DNA of 64,000 nt from Streptomyces sp. LaPpAH-108 (GTDB lineage: Bacteria; Actinomycetota; Actinomycetes; Streptomycetales; Streptomycetaceae): NCBI RefSeq assembly GCF_000373625.1, contig NZ_KB891987.1, positions 1-64,000 of the forward strand. The letters run 5' to 3'. Positions within the stretch are counted from its first letter, which is position 1; each line of letters begins with the position of its first letter. Positions 42,876 to 49,826 of this stretch are shown piece by piece. The notes beneath the pieces were generated by a model. That model saw only the letters and a program-made list of their open reading frames with translations. It was not told where the DNA came from and did no database searches. The position numbers were made by a program, and so were the translations under genes.

Positions 42876-43170
42876 AGCCTTCGTCGGGGCCGTCCCGGCG
42901 GGACGTGGCGAGGGTCCAGGCCAGGTTGCCCGCCGCCGCTCCGGCCGCGACCGCCGCGACGATCACGCCGCCGGTCGCCAGGCCGTCGCTGAAGAGGTGG
43001 GGGCGCCGGTCGAGGCTGTGCAAGCCGAAGCCGCACAGCTCGTACACCCCGACGGCGGCGACGACGAGGCTGATGATCAGCAGGGTCAGCGTGGGGGTGA
43101 GGTCGCGCAGGTCGATGCCCGCCGCCGTACCCGGCACCGCCGGTCCCGTGTCCGGTCGCGTCTCCTGCAT
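42874..43170 (-). CDS. small two-helix membrane protein
   Basis: A 98-residue protein with two hydrophobic segments (LTLLIISLVVAAVGVYELCG and GGVIVAAVAAGAAAGNLAW) joined by a short basic loop. No family recognised. GGGAGAC precedes the ATG at 43170. The C-terminus abuts the minisatellite. It diverges from the MerR-redoxin gene. Confidence 0.62.
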   Translation of the reverse strand: MQETRPDTGPAVPGTAAGIDLRDLTPTLTLLIISLVVAAVGVYELCGFGLHSLDRRPHLFSDGLATGGVIVAAVAAGAAAGNLAWTLATSRRDGPDEG

Positions 43171-43369
43171 GTCTCCCCTGGTGGACTGGATGGACTCCGG
43201 TGCCGCGCACACCGGCCGAGGTGCGTCACGGGTCGGGGTGACGCCCGCGGCACCCGGCCGGAGCCGGTAGCGCGGCCTTTCCATGATGACCGAGATCGCG
43301 GACACCTTCGTACGGGGCGCGCGGGGCGCCCCGTACGGAGCGCCCCGCCTTACGCCCCCCCGGGCGCCC

Positions 43370-43400
43370 TTGACCCTGCCCCCGGGGGCAGGGTTTAGCG
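43370..43400 (+). promoter_or_regulatory. MerR-type autoregulated promoter
   Basis: TTGACC (43370-43375) and TTAGCG (43395-43400) are separated by 19 bp. A perfect 22-bp palindrome (43373-43394, arms ACCCTGCCCCC) fills the spacer. This is the classic layout of promoters activated by MerR-family proteins. The start codon at 43410 follows within ten bases, so the transcript is probably leaderless. Confidence 0.85.
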
Positions 43401-43409
43401 TGCCGTGAC

Positions 43410-44420
43410 ATGAGCGGTGCGGGGGACGAGAACGAGGTGGACGGGATGCGGATCGGGGAGCTGGCCCGGCGCGCCGGGACCACGGTCAAGGCGGTCCGCT
43501 ACTACGAGTCCCTCGGGCTGGTCACCCCGTCCCGCCGCCCGAACGGCTACCGCAGCTACGACGCGGTCGACCTGCGCCTGGTCCAGGAGATCCGGGCGCT
43601 GAAACGCCTCGGCATCCCCGCCGAGCGCACCCGCCCCTTCCTCGACTGCCTGACGGCGGGCCGTACCCACGCCGACTGCCCGGCGTCACTGGCGGGCTAC
43701 CGCGACGCGGCAGACGAACTGGCTGTGCGGATCGAGGAGTTGACGGCGAGGAGGGCGGTGCTGCTGGCACGCCTCGAAGCGGCGGCGCGCCCCCTGCCGA
43801 CGGACGCACACCCCCCGCCGAAGGAGACCCAGGCGATGCACGACGACCACCTCACCCTGCCCGCCGGTCTGCCCGTCCCCCCGGACGACGGCGCCGCCGA
43901 TCACCTCCCCGGCACCCGGATGCCGTCGCTCACCCTGGCGGACACGGCGGGCGGCACGGTCCGGCTCGACGGTCTCGGACCCGGCCGTGCGGTGATCTAC
44001 GTCTACCCCCTCACCGGCCGTCCCGGCACGGATCTCCCCGAGGGCTGGAACGCCATCCCCGGCGCCCGGGGCTGCACGGTGGAGTCGTGCGGCTTCCGCG
44101 ACCACTTCGAGGACCTGCGGGCGGCGGGCGCGGCGCGGGTGTACGGGCTGTCCAGCCAGGACACCGGCTATCAGCGCGAGGTCGTGGACCGGCTCCGGCT
44201 GCCGTTCCCGATGCTCTCCGACCCCGGGTTCGCTCTCGCCGGGGCGCTGGACCTGCCGACCTTCGAGGCGTCGGGGGCGCGGCTGTACAAGCGGCTCACG
44301 CTGATCGTCCGCGCCGGGGTGGTCGAGCACGTCTTCTATCCGGTCTTCCCGCCCGGTGAGCACGCGGAGCGGGTGCTGGAGTGGCTGCGCGAGCGCGGGG
44401 CGGAGGGCGCGGGCGGCTGA
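43410..44420 (+). CDS. MerR regulator fused to a peroxiredoxin-like domain
   Basis: A 336-residue fusion. Residues about 13-125 are a MerR DNA-binding domain plus coiled coil (MRIGELARRAGTTVKAVRYY, NGYRSYDAVDL). Residues about 165-330 are a thioredoxin-fold redoxin with the peroxiredoxin-type GCTVESCGFRDHF containing the candidate peroxidatic Cys. The redoxin part may sense peroxide or thiol state and switch the regulator. A 19-bp-spaced promoter with a perfect palindrome lies directly upstream, so it likely autoregulates. An internal ATG at 43446 is an alternative start with only a moderate ribosome site. Confidence 0.87.
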   Translation: MSGAGDENEVDGMRIGELARRAGTTVKAVRYYESLGLVTPSRRPNGYRSYDAVDLRLVQEIRALKRLGIPAERTRPFLDCLTAGRTHADCPASLAGYRDAADELAVRIEELTARRAVLLARLEAAARPLPTDAHPPPKETQAMHDDHLTLPAGLPVPPDDGAADHLPGTRMPSLTLADTAGGTVRLDGLGPGRAVIYVYPLTGRPGTDLPEGWNAIPGARGCTVESCGFRDHFEDLRAAGAARVYGLSSQDTGYQREVVDRLRLPFPMLSDPGFALAGALDLPTFEASGARLYKRLTLIVRAGVVEHVFYPVFPPGEHAERVLEWLRERGAEGAGG

Positions 44421-44447
44421 GCCGCGGGCGCTCTGTCGTGCCCGGGC

Positions 44448-44933
44448 TCAGTGGCGTAGTGCCGTCGCCACCGTCGCGTGGACGTCGCCGGTCAGTTTGC
44501 GGTGGCTGCGGGCGGTGGCCTGGCGGTGGGAGCCCGCGCTGACGTTGTCGATGGTCACGACGACGGTGTCCAGCAGATTGCCGTTCTTGTCGTCGAAGTT
44601 GACCTGCGCCACGAAGGACTTGCGGGAGTCGGTGGTGTTGTTCGCGGTCACCGCGACGTTGGCCCGGCCGTCGGAGTCGGTGGTGATCCCGCCCAGCGTC
44701 ACGTCGCTCTTGGCGTTCACCCCGCCCTTGACCTGGTCCAGCTTCCGCTTGGCCTCCGCCGTGGCCGAGGCCAGCGAGTCGGAGGCGCGGGAGGCGAGGG
44801 AGGAGGCCGCCGAGGCCGCCCTGCTCGCGCTGTCGGACGGGCTGCTCGACCCGTCCGAGCACCCGGCGGACGCCAGCCCGAGCGCCACGGCCAGCACGGC
44901 CCCGGCCGTGCCTCTTATCCAGTACCCCGCCAT
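44448..44933 (-). CDS. FxLYD-type lipoprotein
   Basis: A 161-residue lipoprotein: signal and lipobox ASAGC (Cys25), a Ser/Ala-rich helical linker, then a small beta domain (DVTLGGITTDSDGRANVAVT, SFVAQVNFDDKNGNLLDTVV) that resembles FxLYD. GGAGG is six bases before the ATG at 44933. Role unknown; probably surface exposed. It is divergent from the large membrane protein at 45136. Confidence 0.78.
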   Translation of the reverse strand: MAGYWIRGTAGAVLAVALGLASAGCSDGSSSPSDSASRAASAASSLASRASDSLASATAEAKRKLDQVKGGVNAKSDVTLGGITTDSDGRANVAVTANNTTDSRKSFVAQVNFDDKNGNLLDTVVVTIDNVSAGSHRQATARSHRKLTGDVHATVATALRH

Positions 44934-45135
44934 GTCCCGCCTCCGTACCTCGCCGAAGATCACCGCTCCCAGTCAAGGGGCGCGCGCCCCGCCCCGCACG
45001 CCGTGTGGGACACCCGTGCGACCGGTCCACCCGAACGGGTCACCGTCGCTGGCACGCGCCCCCCGCCCGGGATCTGCTGCTCACAAGTGCCCGTCCGGCC
45101 GGGCCGCGGCGGACTCGGAGCTGAGGAGTGCGGGC

Positions 45136-46473
45136 ATGGCGCAGGAGCAGCCGTCGGGGCGGGACCGGGAGGACTGGGACGAGTTGCGGGCCCGGGTGGC
45201 CGCGCTGGAGGGACGGCGGCCCCGGCGGCACCCCGGGCGGGCCGTCGTCGCCTTCGTGCTCGTCGTGCTCGGCTGTCTGCTCGCCCCGCTCGGGGTCGTC
45301 GCCGCCTGGACCGCCGATCTCGTGGACGACACCGACCGCTACGTCGCCACCGTCGCCCCGCTGGCCCGCGACCCCGCCGTGCAGGACGCCGTGGCGAACC
45401 GGGTCACCGACGCGCTGATGGGCCGCCTCGACATCCCCGGGCTGCTGGAGAAGGTGGCGCCCAAGGACCGGCCGCTTGTCGAGAAGGCGCTCGGCGGCAT
45501 CGGCGGCTCGCTCCAGGGGGCGGTGCGCAGCTTCGTCAACGACAAGACGCGGGAGGTCGTCGCGTCCGACGCGTTCGCCACCTTCTGGACGGGCGCCAAC
45601 CGGCAGATCCACACCAGCGTGGACAAGGCGCTCACCGGCAGCGGGGGCGGCGCGGTCACCCTCCGGGGCGACAAGGTGGAGATCGATCTCGCGCCCGTCA
45701 TCGAGCAGGTCAAGGACCGGCTGGTCGACTCGGGGCTCGGCCTCGCGGGCAAGATCCCCGTCGTGCACACCAGCTTCACCGTGCTCCAGGCGGAGGAGGT
45801 GGGCAGGCTCAAGACGTACTTCCGGCTGCTCGACCTGGCCGGGCTGTGGGTGCCCGTCCTCGCCGCCGTCCTGCTGATCGCCGGGGTGCTGACCGCCGTA
45901 CGGCGCCGCCGGGCGCTCGTCGCCGCCGCGCTCGGCTTCGCCTTCACCGCCCTGCTGCTCGGCCTCGGCCTGACCGTCTTCCGGGTGATCTACCTGGACG
46001 CCCTGCCCGCCGACGTGTCCCAGCCCGCCGCCGAGGCCGTCTACGACACCCTCACCCGGTTCCTGCGCACCGCCGTACGGGCCGTGATCGCGCTCGGCGT
46101 GGTCGTCGCCCTCGCGGCGTGGCTCTCCGGACCCGGCCGGTACGCGCGCGGCGCACGGCAGTTGTGGCACGCGGGCATCCTCGCCGTACGCGGCCAGGCC
46201 GACCGGTTCGGGATGCGCACCGGGCCGGTCGGGCCCTTCGTGCACCGGCACCGGGTCTGGATCGAGTGGCTGCTGGTGGCGGGGGCGGTCGTCGCGTACG
46301 TCCTCTGGACCCACCCCACGGTGTGGGTGGTGGTCGGGCTGGCGCTGGCGCTGCTGTTCGCGCTGGCGGTGGTGGACTTTCTGGCGGAGGACGCGGGGGA
46401 GCGGGAGGGTGTGGGGGACCGGGCAGCCGGGGGCGCGGGGGCCGGGGTCAGCGGTCCGCCGGGCCGTCCTTGA
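45136..46473 (+). CDS. integral membrane protein of unknown function
   Basis: A 445-residue protein with a soluble N-terminus, one membrane helix at about 37-57, a ~190-residue extracytoplasmic domain (DDTDRYVATVAPLARDPAVQ) and a C-terminal bundle of about five helices. The pattern is common in actinobacteria without a known role. GAGGAG precedes the ATG. Its last 26 bases overlap the end of the convergent YihY-type gene. Confidence 0.78.
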   Translation: MAQEQPSGRDREDWDELRARVAALEGRRPRRHPGRAVVAFVLVVLGCLLAPLGVVAAWTADLVDDTDRYVATVAPLARDPAVQDAVANRVTDALMGRLDIPGLLEKVAPKDRPLVEKALGGIGGSLQGAVRSFVNDKTREVVASDAFATFWTGANRQIHTSVDKALTGSGGGAVTLRGDKVEIDLAPVIEQVKDRLVDSGLGLAGKIPVVHTSFTVLQAEEVGRLKTYFRLLDLAGLWVPVLAAVLLIAGVLTAVRRRRALVAAALGFAFTALLLGLGLTVFRVIYLDALPADVSQPAAEAVYDTLTRFLRTAVRAVIALGVVVALAAWLSGPGRYARGARQLWHAGILAVRGQADRFGMRTGPVGPFVHRHRVWIEWLLVAGAVVAYVLWTHPTVWVVVGLALALLFALAVVDFLAEDAGEREGVGDRAAGGAGAGVSGPPGRP

Positions 46474-47347
46474 GCTGTCTGTCCTCGCTCCCCTTGAGCG
46501 CGGCCTCGTCCCCCTTGATCCGCCCCGCCCCCAGCCACCGCCTCAGCGGCGGCTCCTGCGCCAGCACCGCGCCGATCGTCACCGCGAAGGTGATCGCCGC
46601 GCTGAGCACGATCAGCCAGGACAGCAGGGCCAGCACCAGGCCGAGGGAGCCGTACTCGCGCAGGGAGCGGTTGAGGGCCTGCGGCATGTAGATCCGCGCG
46701 GTCAGGCTGAGCGCCGTCGACGCCGCCGAGGCCAGCAGCGCGCCCGGCAGCAGCGCGAGCCACGGCACCCGCGCCGCGAGCAGCAGCCGCTGGGTCCACA
46801 GCCACACGAAGGTGCCGACCAGGAAGAGCAGCGGGGTGCCGAGCCACAGCCCGGCGCCGAAGCCGTCACGCACCGGCGCCTGGAAGAGGATCACCAGCAC
46901 CAGCACGAGCAGCCACACCACCCACCGCCACGCCGCGATCCGCGTACCGGCTTTCGGCAGCCGCCACGCCCGCTCGCACACCCGCGCCATCGCCCGGCTG
47001 AAACTGGTCGCCGAGAGCAGCGCCACCACCAGGCCGATGATCCCGCTGGTCTCCCGCAGCTCGGGATCGGTGGACTCGTCGAGCACCTGGTCCAGCTGCC
47101 GACTGGCGCCGCCGGTCAGCCCGAACACCGCCCGCAGCGAGTCACGCAGCTGCTCGCGCACACTCTCCGGCGCGAACGCGGCGAACGCGAACAGCAGCGG
47201 TACGGCCGCGAGGAACGCCTGCGCGGCCAGCCGGGTGGCCGCGTCCAGCAGATTGGCGGAGAGCAGCCGCCCGGTCAGCGCGGTGATGACGGGGAAGCGC
47301 CGTTCCGCCTCCGCGCGCAGCCGCGCGAGCCGCGCCTTCCACGCCAT
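46448..47347 (-). CDS. YihY/BrkB (UPF0761) family membrane protein
   Basis: A 299-residue membrane protein with about six helices. The N-terminal amphipathic segment and RLAAQAFLAAVPLLFAFAAF match the start of the family, and FSRAMARVCERAWRLP and the YGSLGLVLALLSWLIVL helix are family-like. Members were once called RNase BN but are now regarded as envelope proteins of unknown function. The C-terminus is charged and overlaps the neighbour. Confidence 0.85.
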   Translation of the reverse strand: MAWKARLARLRAEAERRFPVITALTGRLLSANLLDAATRLAAQAFLAAVPLLFAFAAFAPESVREQLRDSLRAVFGLTGGASRQLDQVLDESTDPELRETSGIIGLVVALLSATSFSRAMARVCERAWRLPKAGTRIAAWRWVVWLLVLVLVILFQAPVRDGFGAGLWLGTPLLFLVGTFVWLWTQRLLLAARVPWLALLPGALLASAASTALSLTARIYMPQALNRSLREYGSLGLVLALLSWLIVLSAAITFAVTIGAVLAQEPPLRRWLGAGRIKGDEAALKGSEDRQLKDGPADR

Positions 47348-47516
47348 ACCGCCTCCCGACCCGCACGGCTCCCGGACCCCCAGTCAACGGCGCGGTCGGC
47401 GCGGGCGGCGAGCGGTACGCGTCCGATCGGGCGCGCACGCGCCGGGCGAGAGCGGCAGTGCCGTGTCCGCGCGCGTGCCGTGTCCGCGCGCGGTCCGCAG
47501 CCCGAGGGAGCACGAG

Positions 47517-47597
47517 ATGGCGCTCAGCAGCGACGGCGGCGGACCCCTGAGCGGAGCGGGCGCACGCACCCTTGTCCGTGAGTCGTACTGCGCCTAA
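47517..47597 (+). CDS. possible 26-residue small ORF upstream of secreted nuclease gene
   Basis: ATG at 47517 with GAGGGAG nine bases upstream opens a 26-codon frame (MALSSDGGGPLSGAGARTLV, ending ESYCA) that stops inside the -10 of the next promoter. Codon third positions are not strongly GC-biased enough to prove coding in 26 codons. It may be a leader peptide, a small protein or chance. Confidence 0.3.
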   Translation: MALSSDGGGPLSGAGARTLVRESYCA

Positions 47598-47626
47598 TGT
47601 CAAGATCGTTTAGGTCAACGACTCAC
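47572..47626 (+). promoter_or_regulatory. promoter and flanking inverted repeat for the secreted nuclease gene
   Basis: TTGTCC (47572-47577) and TAATGT (47595-47600) are 17 bp apart, a good vegetative promoter. GTGAGTCGT (47578-47586) and ACGACTCAC (47618-47626) are perfect 9-bp inverted arms on either side of the -10 and start site, so a repressor or DNA loop could control it. Confidence 0.65.
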
Positions 47627-47641
47627 CAAGACAAGGGAATC

Positions 47642-49084
47642 ATGCGAAGACTGTGTCTTCTTCTGGCGACCGTGCTGGCCGCCCTCACCGGCGTGGTGGC
47701 GCTGCCCGCCACGTCCGCGCTCGCCGCCTCGGCGCCGCCGTCGTCCACCGGTCAGCGCTGGGCGCTGAAGGTCAACGGGGTGTACGTCTCCGCCGAGGTC
47801 AACGACTCCGGCGACCAGAACGGCAAGCTGCGGGCCCGCTCGGCGTCCGTGGGCTCCTGGGAGACCTTCAGCCTGCACACCGACAACGTCGCGGGCGTCG
47901 GCTACGGCACGACCGTCTCGCTCCGCAACGAGGAGAACGGTCTCTACGTCACCTCGGAGGTCGACACCAGCGGCGCCCAGAGCGGGATGCTGCGTGCCCG
48001 GGGCACCAACAGCGGTTCCTGGGAGCGCTTTTACGTCGTCCCGCAGGGCGGCGACCAGTTCGCGCTGAAGTCCGCCGCCAACGGGCTCTATGTCACCGCC
48101 GAGTTCAACTACACCGGCGGCGACCAGGGTCTGCTGCGCGCCCGTTCCTCCTCTGTGGGCAGTTGGGAGCGCTTCACCTTCGTGCCGGTCGCCGGTGCCG
48201 GTGACACGGAGGCGCCCCCGCAGTCGACCGTGACCGCCTCCGGGCGGCACGACATCGCCTCGTGGAACGTGTGCGCGAACAACAACCCGAGCGCGGCGTG
48301 CAAGCTGCAGTACGCCGACGGCGACACGGTCGGCGCCAACGTCGCCCCCGCCGTGGACGGTTACCTGAACCACCGCCCCGAGGCGATCTTCTTCCAGGAG
48401 ATCTGCGAGAAGGCGGTCAAGCCGCTGGAACTCGAGTTGGAGACCCGGCTCGGCGGCGGCTGGGACGTACGGTTCGCGCCCACGTACTACAAGGTCGTCG
48501 CCACCGACGGCACCAGTGACACCGGTCTCCTGGCCCAGAAGACCTGCGCCGACAGCACCAGCCACAAGGACCGGGGCTCCTTCGGCATCGCGCTCGCGGT
48601 CAAGGACACCAACACCTGGTACCGCGGCTACACCCTGCCCTCGCCCGACAAGAAGGAACAGCGCCCCGCCCTGTGCGCCACCGTCCCCGAGACCGGGACC
48701 GTCTACTGCAACGCGCACTTCAGCAGCGGCTCGTACTTCGTCGACGGCAAGCAGGCAGGTGACGACCCCAACGGCACATCCCGCCGCGAGCAGTCCGACG
48801 CCCTCAAGGGCATCGTCGACAAGCTCCAGGAGCACGGCTACACCCCCTTCCTCGGCGGCGACCTCAACACCACCCACGCCTCCGTCGACTTGCTGTCGAG
48901 CCTGTACGCCTCCCACCAGGAGTGCGGTCAGCCCACCCCCGGCTCGCCCCACGACGGTGCCCCCACCGACGGCGACAACAAGATCGACTACCTCTTCGGA
49001 CCCACCGGCGCCACCTACGCCTGCGAGGTCGTCGACCCGTCCGTCTCGGACCACCGCATGATCCACGCGACGGTCACGCTCTGA
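47642..49084 (+). CDS. secreted endonuclease/exonuclease/phosphatase with beta-trefoil N-terminus
   Basis: A 480-residue secreted enzyme. A signal peptide of about 29 residues is followed by three repeats like GVYVSAEVNDSGDQNGKLRA...SVGSWETF (residues 40-185), a fascin/ricin-like beta-trefoil. The C-terminal EEP domain has IASWNVCANN, FFQEICE (metal Glu), FLGGDLNTT and VSDHRMIHA (catalytic His). It probably hydrolyses extracellular DNA, RNA or phosphodiesters while the trefoil binds a surface. AAGGGA precedes the ATG at 47642. Several Cys suggest disulfides. Confidence 0.88.
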   Translation: MRRLCLLLATVLAALTGVVALPATSALAASAPPSSTGQRWALKVNGVYVSAEVNDSGDQNGKLRARSASVGSWETFSLHTDNVAGVGYGTTVSLRNEENGLYVTSEVDTSGAQSGMLRARGTNSGSWERFYVVPQGGDQFALKSAANGLYVTAEFNYTGGDQGLLRARSSSVGSWERFTFVPVAGAGDTEAPPQSTVTASGRHDIASWNVCANNNPSAACKLQYADGDTVGANVAPAVDGYLNHRPEAIFFQEICEKAVKPLELELETRLGGGWDVRFAPTYYKVVATDGTSDTGLLAQKTCADSTSHKDRGSFGIALAVKDTNTWYRGYTLPSPDKKEQRPALCATVPETGTVYCNAHFSSGSYFVDGKQAGDDPNGTSRREQSDALKGIVDKLQEHGYTPFLGGDLNTTHASVDLLSSLYASHQECGQPTPGSPHDGAPTDGDNKIDYLFGPTGATYACEVVDPSVSDHRMIHATVTL

Positions 49085-49121
49085 CGGAGTGCCGGGACAC
49101 CCCGGTCGGCGGACGCCGCGC

Positions 49122-49466
49122 TCACTCCGCCGCAGTCTCCGCCGACCCGTCCCGCCGCCACGTCATCGTCACCTTGAGCTGCGCCTCGCCCTCCGACTTG
49201 GCGATGACGGCGCCGAATTCGGCGTTGAACCGTATGCCGAACTCCAGTCCCACCTCGTCCGGACGGCTCGGCATGTCGCGCAGCCGCCGCAGGGCGGAGA
49301 CGGCCGCGTTCCGGATGCGGTCCATGCCGTCCTCGAAGGAGGCGGTGGCGTCGGCCACGGCGTTTCCCAGACGGGAGACCTCCACGACGGCGGGGTCGTC
49401 GTCGGCCACCTCGACGATGAGGTGGCCGTCGCCGTCGGGCGCCGGAAAGCGCAGTAGGTGTGTCAT
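49122..49466 (-). CDS. Trypco1 (trypsin co-occurring) domain protein
   Basis: A 114-residue protein of the CU044_2847 type: LLRFPAPDGDGHLIVEVADD, a central FEDGMDRIRNAAVSALRRL helix, and the paired strands VGLEFGIRFNAEFGAVIAKS and AQLKVTMTW. This small alpha/beta domain, called Trypco1, is associated with trypsin-EAD conflict systems. That fits the trypsin-EAD2 gene 10 kb away in the same island. GAGGGGG precedes the ATG at 49466. Divergent from the peptide precursor gene. Confidence 0.82.
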   Translation of the reverse strand: MTHLLRFPAPDGDGHLIVEVADDDPAVVEVSRLGNAVADATASFEDGMDRIRNAAVSALRRLRDMPSRPDEVGLEFGIRFNAEFGAVIAKSEGEAQLKVTMTWRRDGSAETAAE

Positions 49467-49610
49467 GCGATCCCCCTCACGTGGCCGACCAGGCAAGCCT
49501 GTCGACCCCACGCTGTATGACCTGCGGCCGTCTTCCACTGGCGAGGCATTGCGGCCACCATGGAAGCGCATCCGGAGCCGCCGAACCACCATGTCAGGGG
49601 GAACCACGGT

Positions 49611-49826
49611 ATGGCAGACCCTGCGAAGGACTTCTGTTCCGACCTTCTCGATCTGTCGGGGATCTCTTTGGCGGAGCTGCACTCCAGTGACGATCCCGCG
49701 TTGCGACGCGCGTTGAGCCAGGTGAGTGCCAAGGCGACCTTGGCTTTCGGGACGCTGGCCGGTGACAGCCAGAGCGAGGAGATGAGGTACGTCCGCAGGC
49801 GGCATCCGGACGAGTGCGGCCGGTGA
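49611..49826 (+). CDS. putative FxSxx-like RiPP precursor peptide
   Basis: A 71-residue peptide. The leader-like part reads DLLDLSGISLAELHSSDDPA, close to FxSxx-COOH system leaders, but the C-terminus (MRYVRRRHPDECGR) lacks the terminal FxSxx. It is directly followed, with a GTGA overlap, by an alphaKG-HExxH enzyme gene, the arrangement expected for substrate and modifying enzyme. The core likely lies in the last ~25 residues, which include His, Asp and Cys. AGGGGGAA precedes the ATG. Confidence 0.65.
   Translation: MADPAKDFCSDLLDLSGISLAELHSSDDPALRRALSQVSAKATLAFGTLAGDSQSEEMRYVRRRHPDECGR

Noticed and set aside
44977..44990. GGGGCGCGCGCCCC palindrome
   Set aside because: Between divergent genes but of pure GC composition, which arises easily in this genome; no -35/-10 alignment.
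47459..47492. 17-bp direct repeat (two copies) before the secreted nuclease gene
   Set aside because: Only two GC-rich copies, no promoter relation; probably a simple duplication.
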